A DNA stretch of 64,000 nucleotides, taken from contig NZ_JASZYU010000003.1 in the NCBI RefSeq assembly GCF_030316825.1, positions 434,001 through 498,000 on the forward strand. The letters run 5' to 3'. This DNA is from Variovorax fucosicus (GTDB taxonomy: Bacteria; Pseudomonadota; Gammaproteobacteria; Burkholderiales; Burkholderiaceae_C). The translations under genes and the position numbers were made by a program. Position 1 is the stretch's first letter. Each line of letters opens with the position of its first letter. Below are positions 44,363 to 51,502 of the stretch, piece after piece. The notes under the pieces are model-generated. The model was given only the letters and a program-made list of their open reading frames with translations. It had not been told where the DNA came from and searched no databases.

Positions 44363-45985
44363 TCAGGGGCGCGCCACCGAGAACTGCATCTTCTGCGGCG
44401 CGCGCTGCTCGGCGTCGCGGCAGATCGACAGCACCTTGCTCAGCACCGCACGCGTGTCGCGCGGGTCGATCACGCCGTCGTCGAGCATGTGGGCGCTGGT
44501 GGTGAAGACGCTCATCTGGCTGTCGAAGCGGTCGATGATGCGGCGCTCCATCTCGGCGAGTTTTTCGCGGTCGACCTCGCCGCCTTTGCGCTTCATCGCG
44601 GCCTCGGCCACGTTGACCATGGTCTGCGCGGCCTGCTCGCCGCCCATCACCGCGGTCTTGGCGTTGGGCCAGGAGAAACAGAAGCGCGGATGGAACCCGC
44701 GGCCGCACATGCCGTAGTTGCCGGCGCCGAAGGAGGCGCCGCAGTAGATGGTGATCTGCGGCACGGTGGCGTTGGTCACGGCCTGGATCATCTTGGAGCC
44801 GTGCTTGATGATGCCGGCCTCCTCGTAGTCCTTGCCGACCATGAAGCCGGTCGTGTTGTTGAGGTAGAGGATCGGCGTTTTCGACTGGCAGCAGGCCTGG
44901 ATGAAGTGCGTGGCCTTGGTCGCGCCGGCCGGGTCGATCGGGCCGTTGTTGGTGATCACGCCCAGGGGCATGCCTTCGATCTTGATGTGGCCGACCACGG
45001 TCGCGCCACCGTAGTTCGCGCCGAACTCGAGGAACTCGGAGTCGTCGGCGATGCGCGCGATGACCTGCTTCATGTCGACCGGGCGCTTGTGGTCCATGGG
45101 CATAACGCCCAGCAGCTCTTCCGCGTCGTAGCGCGGCGGCTTGAAGCTGCGCGCCGTCTCGGCGGGCATGCCGCGCTGCCAGTCGATGTTGGCCAGGATC
45201 TCGCGCGCCAGCCGGATCGCATCGCGGTCGTCCTCGGCCAGGTAGTCGCCCAAGCCCGAGATCGAGGTGTGCATCACCGCGCCGCCCAGCTCCTCCTCGG
45301 TCGCGATCTCGCCGGTCGCGGCCTTGAGCAGCGGCGGCCCCGCGAGGAAGGCCCGCGAGCGGCCCCTCACCATGATGATGTAGTCGGACAGGCCCGTCTG
45401 GTAGGCACCGCCCGCGGTGGACGAGCCGTGCGTGACCGTGACCACGGGCAGGCCCGCAGCCGAGATGCGCGCGATGTTGCGGAACAGGTTGCCGCCGGTG
45501 ATGAACTCCTCGACCTTGTAGGTCATGAGGTTCGCGCCCGCGCTCTCGACCAGCTGCACGTAGGGCAGCTTGTTCTCCAGTGCCAGCTCCTGCATGCGCA
45601 GCTGCTTGGGGATGCCCATGGGCTGCAGCGCGCCGGCATCGATGCCCGAGTCGGAGGCGTTGACCATCACGCGCACGCCCGAGACCCAGCCGATGCCGCC
45701 GATCACGCCGCCGCCGGGCACACTCTTCTCGAGGTCGGGGTTGTCCAGCCCGAGCCCGGCCAGCGAGCTGATCTCGAGGAAGGGTGTGCCCGGGTCGAGC
45801 AGCAGCGACAGCCGCTCGCGCGGCAGCAGCTGCCCGCGCTTCTCGAAGCGCTCGCGGGACTTGCCCGACGTGGCGATGCTGCGCTTCTCGTAGCCGCGGA
45901 CGCGGTCGATCAGTGCCAGCATGCCGGTGCGGTTGGCCTCGAAGGCCTCGCTGCCAGGGAAAACGTTCGATTCGATGATTGCCAT
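44363..45985 (-). CDS. Acyl-CoA carboxylase beta subunit (carboxyltransferase; AtuC/LiuB type)
   Basis: Protein of 540 residues. RERLSLLLDPGTPFLEISSL, VMVNASDSGIDAG, VESAGANLMTYKVEEF, HGSSTAGGAYQTGLSD, FLAGPPLLKAATGE and GGAVMHTSISGLGDYLAEDD follow the 3-methylcrotonyl/geranyl-CoA carboxyltransferase pattern; the tail is DDGVIDPRDTRAVLSKVL. Together with the alpha subunit it carboxylates a beta-methyl-enoyl-CoA. Choice between geranyl and methylcrotonyl substrate needs structure-based comparison. First gene behind promoter G. Confidence 0.92.
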   Translation of the reverse strand: MAIIESNVFPGSEAFEANRTGMLALIDRVRGYEKRSIATSGKSRERFEKRGQLLPRERLSLLLDPGTPFLEISSLAGLGLDNPDLEKSVPGGGVIGGIGWVSGVRVMVNASDSGIDAGALQPMGIPKQLRMQELALENKLPYVQLVESAGANLMTYKVEEFITGGNLFRNIARISAAGLPVVTVTHGSSTAGGAYQTGLSDYIIMVRGRSRAFLAGPPLLKAATGEIATEEELGGAVMHTSISGLGDYLAEDDRDAIRLAREILANIDWQRGMPAETARSFKPPRYDAEELLGVMPMDHKRPVDMKQVIARIADDSEFLEFGANYGGATVVGHIKIEGMPLGVITNNGPIDPAGATKATHFIQACCQSKTPILYLNNTTGFMVGKDYEEAGIIKHGSKMIQAVTNATVPQITIYCGASFGAGNYGMCGRGFHPRFCFSWPNAKTAVMGGEQAAQTMVNVAEAAMKRKGGEVDREKLAEMERRIIDRFDSQMSVFTTSAHMLDDGVIDPRDTRAVLSKVLSICRDAEQRAPQKMQFSVARP

Positions 45986-46038
45986 TGCTGTGGTGCTGCA
46001 GGTGCCGGGTGGCGTTTGCGGACTGTTGTATGGAGGTC

Positions 46039-46082
46039 AGCTTAGGCAAAGGTCCGGGGCCGGTCTTGCGCGAACTGGCTGC
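46039..46082 (-). promoter_or_regulatory. AraC-box promoter G (carboxylase operon)
   Basis: Box GCAGCCAGTTCGCGCAAGAC (46082-46063), one base, 17 bases, then -10 TAAGCT (46044-46039), 53 bases before the ATG at 45985. Identical in its box to promoter H; 23 bases (46062-46084 and 49135-49157) are the same. Confidence 0.85.
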
Positions 46083-46202
46083 GGCCAAATCTGCGTGTGC
46101 CGCGAACGACCCTCGGGTGGGCAGGAGCGAAGGCTGCGGGCGCGCCCAGCCGATGGCGGTGCCGCGAGGGAAGCACGCTGCGAGTTCCGAGAAGGCGCGG
46201 CC

Positions 46203-47072
46203 TCAGTCGCGCAATGCCACCCGCCACTTCGGCAGCAGCGCGCTCGGCCGGTACGAGCGCTTGCTGCGCCGGAAGCCCGCGAGCCCCATGTCCTGTTCGA
46301 AGTTGAGCCAGTGCACGGGCTGCTCGAACGCCCGGCAGAAGTGCTGGAACATGTAGGGGTAGACGCCCACGTGGCTATCCAGCCCCTTGGCGAAGCGCAC
46401 CGCGAACACGCCGGGCTGCAGCGCCTGCACCAGCAGGAAGGCCACGGGCAGCGCGCCCACGCAGTGCACGAAGCCCTCGAAGCCGAAGCGCTGCGCATGG
46501 CCGATGGCCTCAAGGCAGGCGCGCTCGTCGGCCTCGCCCTCGGCCTTGCCCTTGTGCAGCATCCAGCCGCGCAGCACCGCGCGTGCGGCCTCGGCCTGCG
46601 CCGCATCGAAGGGCACGGCATACGGCGCATGCTGCGCGAGGAACTGCCGCACCAGGTTGCGCTTCTTGGCCAGCGCACGGCCAGGGTAGTCGCGCAGCGT
46701 GGCGGCGTCGTAGAGGTAGTCCGCGTCGTCGGGCGAGGAGGCGGCGGCGAAGCGGTCCGCCGGCAGCGCCTCGGCCTGCGCGCTCGCCACCGGGTAGAGG
46801 CAGCCGTGCGCCTCGATCAGCCCGGCCAGCACCGCCGGGGGTGCGGCAGCCACGTCGAACAGCGGCAAGAAGTGTCGCGTGCCGTCGTAGGTGTGGCCCG
46901 CCACGCCGGGCCAGTCGCCGGGCAGGAAGCGGTAGCCGTGCGCCTCGCGGAACAGGTAGAGGTTGGAGAACGCATGGTCCGACAGGCACTGCGCGCCGGT
47001 GCCGTGGCGCAGTGCATCGAGTGCGGCCTCGATCCGCGGCTGCAGCGCCAGCGTGATCGGCTCGCCGGTCAA
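46203..47072 (-). CDS. DUF2156 / GNAT-like protein (lysyltransferase C-terminal domain family)
   Basis: Protein of 289 residues, TTG start at 47072 overlapping the preceding stop (TTGA), which supports coupling. LSDHAFSNLYLFREAHGYRF near the start and FVHCVGALPVAFLLVQAL, FAVRFAKGLDSHVGVYPYMF and WLNFEQDMGLAGFRRSKRSY fit the DUF2156 acyltransferase fold related to phosphatidylglycerol lysyltransferase. No membrane segments. Third gene of the ACAD, TIGR03084, DUF2156 unit; function unknown. Confidence 0.75.
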   Translation of the reverse strand: MTGEPITLALQPRIEAALDALRHGTGAQCLSDHAFSNLYLFREAHGYRFLPGDWPGVAGHTYDGTRHFLPLFDVAAAPPAVLAGLIEAHGCLYPVASAQAEALPADRFAAASSPDDADYLYDAATLRDYPGRALAKKRNLVRQFLAQHAPYAVPFDAAQAEAARAVLRGWMLHKGKAEGEADERACLEAIGHAQRFGFEGFVHCVGALPVAFLLVQALQPGVFAVRFAKGLDSHVGVYPYMFQHFCRAFEQPVHWLNFEQDMGLAGFRRSKRSYRPSALLPKWRVALRD

Positions 47073-47878
47073 TCGATGTACGCCACCTGGCGCACGCCGG
47101 GCCCGGGGGCGTCGGCGGGCTCGCCCGCGAAGCACTGCGCGATCGACAGCCATTCGCGCGCCGACCCGTCGGTGAACGCCAGCGCGGTGTCGGCCAGGTT
47201 GCGGCGCTGCGTGACCAGTAGGCAGAAGTCGAGCGCCGGACCCGTGATCCGCTCCGGCGAGGCCGGGTCGCCCCAGGTCCAGCGCTCGCCGCCCTGCGGC
47301 GCCTGCAGGTCCACGTAGGGCACCACCACGGGCACGGGCCGCTTGCGGTTGACGAAGCTCCAGCCGAAGGTGGTCACGCCGATGTGCGCGATGTGGCGCA
47401 GCCGGTGGCTCGCGGGCCGGCGGCGGCGCGCGACATCCCACACGTCCTGGCCGTGGGCCCAGGTCTCCATGAGGCGCGCGGTCGCGAAGGAGCGCGCGCT
47501 CATCGACGGGCCGTACCAGGGCAGCCGGGCCTTGGGGTCGAGCACGGCCAGCGCCTCGGTCAGCCGCGCGGAGATCGGCTCCCAGTGCGCGAGCAGCGCC
47601 GCGCCGTCGAGCGGCGCGTACTTGGCGCGCGCGATGGCGCTGATTTCGCGGCCCGTGGCCAGCTCGGCCATCAGCGCGGCGGTGTCGTGCGCAAAAGCGT
47701 CGGCGTCGGTGGCCGAGAGCAGCGCGGTCTGGTCGAAGAAGCAGAGGTGTGCGATTTCATCCCAGGGCGTCCAGCCGTAGAAGGCGCTGCGCTCGGCCCA
47801 CTGAGTGGGCGTGAACGTTCGGGCCAGGTCGGCCAGTTGCGCGTATTCGGCACGCAGGTCGTCTATCGTCTGTTCCAT
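47069..47878 (-). CDS. TIGR03084 family protein (DinB-like fold)
   Basis: Protein of 269 residues. PWDEIAHLCFFDQTALLSAT, SARLTEALAVLDPKARLPWYGPSMS and TARLMETWAHGQDVWD carry histidines spaced as in the DinB/mycothiol-dependent isomerase superfamily; TIGR03084 members are often found beside acyl-CoA catabolic genes and have no known reaction. It lies 33 bases after the acyl-CoA dehydrogenase gene and overlaps the next start. Confidence 0.8.
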   Translation of the reverse strand: MEQTIDDLRAEYAQLADLARTFTPTQWAERSAFYGWTPWDEIAHLCFFDQTALLSATDADAFAHDTAALMAELATGREISAIARAKYAPLDGAALLAHWEPISARLTEALAVLDPKARLPWYGPSMSARSFATARLMETWAHGQDVWDVARRRRPASHRLRHIAHIGVTTFGWSFVNRKRPVPVVVPYVDLQAPQGGERWTWGDPASPERITGPALDFCLLVTQRRNLADTALAFTDGSAREWLSIAQCFAGEPADAPGPGVRQVAYID

Positions 47879-47911
47879 CGGGGGTCTTTTCCTGTCTTCG
47901 TTGTGTCGTGC

Positions 47912-49087
47912 TCAAACGCCGAGCTGCCGCGCGGCCAGGTCCTTCATGACCTCTTCCGAGCCGCCACCGATCATCATCACCTTGACCTCGCGGTAGATGC
48001 GCTCGCTGCGCGTGCCGCGCATGAAGCCCATGCCGCCCAGCAGTTGCACCGCCTGGTCGGCGCAGAACTGCATGGCCTGCGTGGCCTGCACCTTGGCCAG
48101 GCAGACGCGGGCCACCAGGTGCTCGGGCCGCGCGAGCCCGTGCTCGATGCGGTAGGCCAGGTCGTAGAGCAATGCGCGCGCGGCGTCGATGCGCAGCGTC
48201 ATGTCCATCAGCTTGTGGCGCACCACCTGCCGCTGCGACAGTGTGCTGCCCGCGAGCGTGCGCTGGCGCGTCCAGTCGAGCGCTTCCTGCAGGCAGACCT
48301 CGGCATAGCCGCAGGCCAGCGCCGACATGAAGAGCCGCTCGCTGTTGAAGTTGTTCATGAAGGTCTTGAAGCCCTTGTTCTCCTCGCCCACGAGGTTGGC
48401 CACCGGCACGCGGCAGTTGTCGAAGCGCAGGTGCGCGGTGTCGGAGCTCCACCAGCCCATCTTCTGCAGCGCGGTGCGCGTAAGGCCCGGCGTGTCGCCG
48501 TCTATCAGCAGCACTGAAATGCCGCCCGCGCCCTTGATCGCGGGGTCGGTGCGAACGGCGGTGGTGATGAAGTCGGCACGCATGCCCGAGGTGATGAAGG
48601 TCTTCTCGCCGTTGACCACGTAGTGGTCGCCGTCGCGCACCGCGGTCGTGCGCAGGTTGGCCACGTCGGAGCCGCCCGAAGGCTCGGTCACGGCCAGCGC
48701 GGCGATCTTCTCGCCGGCCAGAACCGGCGGGATCACGCGGCGCTTGATCTCGTCACTGCCGGCCTTGAGGATCGGCGGCAGCGCGATGCTGTGCGAGTTG
48801 AGCGAGGCCTGCACGCCGCCGCCGCCGCAACGCGCGAACTCCTCGGCGACCACCAGCTGGTAGAAGATGTCGGCCGGCGTGCCGCCGTATTCTTCGGGAT
48901 AGCCCAGGCTCTGCACGCCCAGCTCGGCCGCGCGGCCGTAGAGCGAACGCGGGAAGGTCTCGGCCTCGTCCCATTCGTTGACGTGCGGCGTGATCTCGCG
49001 CGCGATAAAGTCGCGCACGCCGGCGCGGAACTGCTCGTGCTCGGGCGTGAAATAGAAGGGAAGCGGCGGCGCTTCGAAGAATTCCAT
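47912..49087 (-). CDS. Acyl-CoA dehydrogenase
   Basis: FAD flavoprotein of 391 residues. ALAVTEPSGGSDVANLRTTA and GEKTFITSGMRADF flavin loops, QAVQLLGGMGFMRGTRSERIYRE near the end, and MMIGGGSEEVMKDL replacing the EGT motif. CCAGGAGA lies before the ATG. First gene behind promoter H. Together with 20124-21326 and 43177-44331 it is the third dehydrogenase under the same type of promoter, implying several chain-shortening steps. Confidence 0.92.
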   Translation of the reverse strand: MEFFEAPPLPFYFTPEHEQFRAGVRDFIAREITPHVNEWDEAETFPRSLYGRAAELGVQSLGYPEEYGGTPADIFYQLVVAEEFARCGGGGVQASLNSHSIALPPILKAGSDEIKRRVIPPVLAGEKIAALAVTEPSGGSDVANLRTTAVRDGDHYVVNGEKTFITSGMRADFITTAVRTDPAIKGAGGISVLLIDGDTPGLTRTALQKMGWWSSDTAHLRFDNCRVPVANLVGEENKGFKTFMNNFNSERLFMSALACGYAEVCLQEALDWTRQRTLAGSTLSQRQVVRHKLMDMTLRIDAARALLYDLAYRIEHGLARPEHLVARVCLAKVQATQAMQFCADQAVQLLGGMGFMRGTRSERIYREVKVMMIGGGSEEVMKDLAARQLGV

Positions 49088-49111
49088 GCGGTGTCTCCTG
49101 GTTCTGCCACG

Positions 49112-49155
49112 AGGCTAGCCGCGGGCCCGCGGACGGTCTTGCGCGAACTGGCTGC
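49112..49155 (-). promoter_or_regulatory. AraC-box promoter H (ACAD-TIGR03084-DUF2156 unit)
   Basis: Box GCAGCCAGTTCGCGCAAGAC (49155-49136), one base, 17 bases, then -10 TAGCCT (49117-49112), 24 bases before the ATG at 49087. Back to back with box I. Confidence 0.85.
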
Positions 49156-49157
49156 GG

Positions 49158-49202
49158 ACAGCGACTGCACGCAAGCCAGGGAGGGTGCGCTTTTCTTAGG
49201 CT
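49158..49202 (+). promoter_or_regulatory. AraC-box promoter I (CoA ligase gene)
   Basis: Box ACAGCGACTGCACGCAAGCC (49158-49177), one base, 18 bases, then -10 TAGGCT (49197-49202), or TTAGGC at the standard 17. 29 bases before the ATG at 49232. The divergent partner box H starts in the adjacent base. Confidence 0.65.
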
Positions 49203-49231
49203 GCAGGCACCCGTTACACCGCGTCCCCACC

Positions 49232-50800
49232 ATGACCGAAGCCACCCACCCCGCCCACCCTGCCGACTCGCCACCCACGCTGCTGCACGCCGCGCTCCAC
49301 GCCGCGGCGACGCAGCATCCCGACGTCGTCGCCTACCTCGACGGCGAACGTTGCTTCGGCTTCGCCGACATGGAGGCCGCGAGCCGGCGGCTGGCGGGCG
49401 CGCTGCTGCGCCGCGGCCTGGTACGCGGCGACCGCATCGCGCTGCTGTCGCACAACCAGGTCGAGTGGCTGCAGCTCTTCTTCGCGGCCACGCGCATCGG
49501 CGTGGCGGTGGTCGCGCTGAGCCCGCGCTACCGCGAGGCCGAGATCGCTTTCATGCTGGCCGACAGCCAGTCAAAGGCTGTGTTCGCCAGGCGCGAGATC
49601 GACGGCTTCGACTTCCAGGCGATGCTCGAGCGGCTGGCGCCGACCCTGCCCGCGCTGCGCGAGGTGGTCACGCTCGATGGCGACGTGTTCGCCGCGATGG
49701 CGGCCTCGCCTATCGACGACGCGGCGCTCGGCCAGGCCACGCCCGCGGTGCGGGCCACCGACCTGGCGATGGTGATCTACACCTCGGGCACCACCGGCCG
49801 GCCCAAGGGCTGCGCGCTCACGCATGCCAGCCTGCTCGCGTCGGCGCACGGCCAGTACCGCCACACGCGCCCGCGGCCAGGCGACCTGATGCAGCTGGCC
49901 AACCCCTTCAACCACGTCGGCGGCATCACCTGCGGCATCCTCTCGCAACTGCTCGCGGGCGGCAGCTGCGAGCTGGTTCCGGTGTTCAAGGCCAAGACCG
50001 TGCTCGACATGATCCGCCGCCATCCGCCGGCGATCCTGGTCGGCGTGCCGACGATGATGACGCTGCTGCTGATGCACCCGGAGTCGCCGGACGTCGACCT
50101 GGGCTCGGTACGGCTCGTGATCACCGGCGGCTCCAACGTCGATGCCACGCTGCTCGGCCAGCTGCAGCAGCGCATGCCGGCGGCGAAGATCATGAACCTC
50201 TACGGCCTGTCCGAAGCCTCGGGCGCGCTCGTGATGACGCCCTGGCAATGCAGCGACCAGGACCTGATGCAGAGCATCGGCACGGTGCTCGACGGCGCAC
50301 AGGTCCGCGTGCAGGGGCCCGAGGGCACGGCACTGCCCGCGGGCGAGATCGGCGAGCTGCAGTTCCGCGGCCTGGGCGTGGTGCGCGACTACGTCGGCGC
50401 GGCCGCGGGCCAGGGCGCGTTCGAGGGCGGCTGGCTGCGCACCGGCGACCTGGGCTGCGTCGATGCGCGCGGGCTCATCACGCTCAAGGGCCGCATGAAG
50501 GACATGTACATCCAGGGCGGCTTCAACGTGTACCCGGCCGAGGTCGAGGCGCTGATCGCGACCCATCCTGCGGTGGTGATGGTGGCCGGGATCGGCGTGC
50601 CCGACCCGGTGCTGGGCGAGATCGGCCGCTACTTCGTGGTGGCCCGCGAAGGCAGCGGCCTCACGGCGGCCGAGGTGCTCGCGCATTGCTCGGGCCGTAT
50701 CGCCGACTACAAGATGCCGCGCCAGGTGGTGCTGCGCAGCGAGCTGCCGCTTACGCCGGCGGGCAAGATCCTCAAGGCTCACCTGCGCAGCGAAGCCTAG
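49232..50800 (+). CDS. AMP-forming acyl-CoA synthetase (AtuH-like role possible)
   Basis: Protein of 522 residues. P-loop MVIYTSGTTGRPKGCALTHA (about residues 180-199), A5 NLYGLSEASGA, A7/A8 GWLRTGDLGCVDARGLITLK then GRMKDMYIQGGFNVYPAEVE, and the C-terminal lysine in PLTPAGKILKAHLR. It activates a free acid to its CoA ester. No ribosome-binding site is obvious before the ATG. Its TAG stop shares bases with the stop of the convergent DUF2889 gene. Confidence 0.9.
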   Translation: MTEATHPAHPADSPPTLLHAALHAAATQHPDVVAYLDGERCFGFADMEAASRRLAGALLRRGLVRGDRIALLSHNQVEWLQLFFAATRIGVAVVALSPRYREAEIAFMLADSQSKAVFARREIDGFDFQAMLERLAPTLPALREVVTLDGDVFAAMAASPIDDAALGQATPAVRATDLAMVIYTSGTTGRPKGCALTHASLLASAHGQYRHTRPRPGDLMQLANPFNHVGGITCGILSQLLAGGSCELVPVFKAKTVLDMIRRHPPAILVGVPTMMTLLLMHPESPDVDLGSVRLVITGGSNVDATLLGQLQQRMPAAKIMNLYGLSEASGALVMTPWQCSDQDLMQSIGTVLDGAQVRVQGPEGTALPAGEIGELQFRGLGVVRDYVGAAAGQGAFEGGWLRTGDLGCVDARGLITLKGRMKDMYIQGGFNVYPAEVEALIATHPAVVMVAGIGVPDPVLGEIGRYFVVAREGSGLTAAEVLAHCSGRIADYKMPRQVVLRSELPLTPAGKILKAHLRSEA

Positions 50801-51348
50801 TCGGCAGGCGGCTCGCCGCGCCGGTGCCAGCGCGGGTAGTAGCGCGCGACCGTCGGTCCGTCGCTGGCCAGCGCATGGCAGCCGTCGAGCTGGAAGGGCC
50901 GCTGGTCCTGGGGCTGCGGCCGGCTGCCCTCGAGCGTCTGGATCACGGCCGTGGCCATGGTCGAGAGCATCTCGCTCATGTGGGTGCAGCCGCGCACGCC
51001 GGTGAGCAGGCGCCGCACGTGGCCACGGAAGCCCGCGCCCACGCGCAGACCGATCAGGCCGCGGTAGGCGGGCGCGATGGTGCCGCAGACCTCGTCGAAG
51101 GGACCGGCATCGGTGACGGCCTCCGCGTCGACGATCAGCGCCTGCGCATCGACGGTCAGGCGCAGCCACATCACGTGGATCGGCTCGCCCGCGCCCCGGC
51201 CGCCGCCCGCGAACTGAACGGCCTTGGGGCGCACGTCGACCAGGTGGCCCTCGATGTCGAACAGCCCGTCGCTGCGCTCGTGGCCGCGGATCGTGAGGGT
51301 GCGGGTGTGCGCCAGCTTGCGCTCGGCGCGCGGAGGGGACAGGGGCAT
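50797..51348 (-). CDS. DUF2889 domain protein
   Basis: Protein of 183 residues. TRTLTIRGHERSDGLFDIEG and HLVDVRPK at the start, MWLRLTVDAQALIVDAEAVT in the middle and RGLIGLRVGAGFRGHVRRLLTGVRGCTHMSE near residue 115 define DUF2889; the conserved GCTHM is present. The start at 51348 is preferred because the promoter J -10 covers the alternative ATG at 51390. Function unknown; the family recurs beside acyl-CoA catabolic genes. Confidence 0.8.
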   Translation of the reverse strand: MPLSPPRAERKLAHTRTLTIRGHERSDGLFDIEGHLVDVRPKAVQFAGGGRGAGEPIHVMWLRLTVDAQALIVDAEAVTDAGPFDEVCGTIAPAYRGLIGLRVGAGFRGHVRRLLTGVRGCTHMSEMLSTMATAVIQTLEGSRPQPQDQRPFQLDGCHALASDGPTVARYYPRWHRRGEPPAD

Positions 51349-51388
51349 GGGGCGTTTCTTCCGGGAGCGGAACAGGGCCGGTCGGAGC

Positions 51389-51432
51389 ATCTTGGCGCGC
51401 CCTGCCCTGCCTGTCTTGCGTGGAGGCGCTGC
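51389..51432 (-). promoter_or_regulatory. AraC-box promoter J (DUF2889 gene)
   Basis: Box GCAGCGCCTCCACGCAAGAC (51432-51413), one base, 17 bases, then CAAGAT (51394-51389), 40 bases before the ATG at 51348. Confidence 0.7.
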
Positions 51433-51437
51433 TGCGC

Positions 51438-51481
51438 GCAGCGAGTCGGCGCAAGCGCCGCGGCGACCGCTTCGCTAAGCT
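51438..51481 (+). promoter_or_regulatory. AraC-box promoter K (atuA)
   Basis: Box GCAGCGAGTCGGCGCAAGCG (51438-51457), one base, 17 bases, then -10 TAAGCT (51476-51481), 21 bases before the ATG at 51503. Divergent from box J, 5 bases away. Confidence 0.8.
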
Positions 51482-51502
51482 GGGCCGAGCAGAGGACACC
51501 CA

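Noticed and set aside
46203..47441. 412-codon version of the DUF2156 protein
   Set aside because: The first 120 codons are the TIGR03084 gene in the wrong frame; the TTG at 47072 overlapping the preceding stop is the better start.
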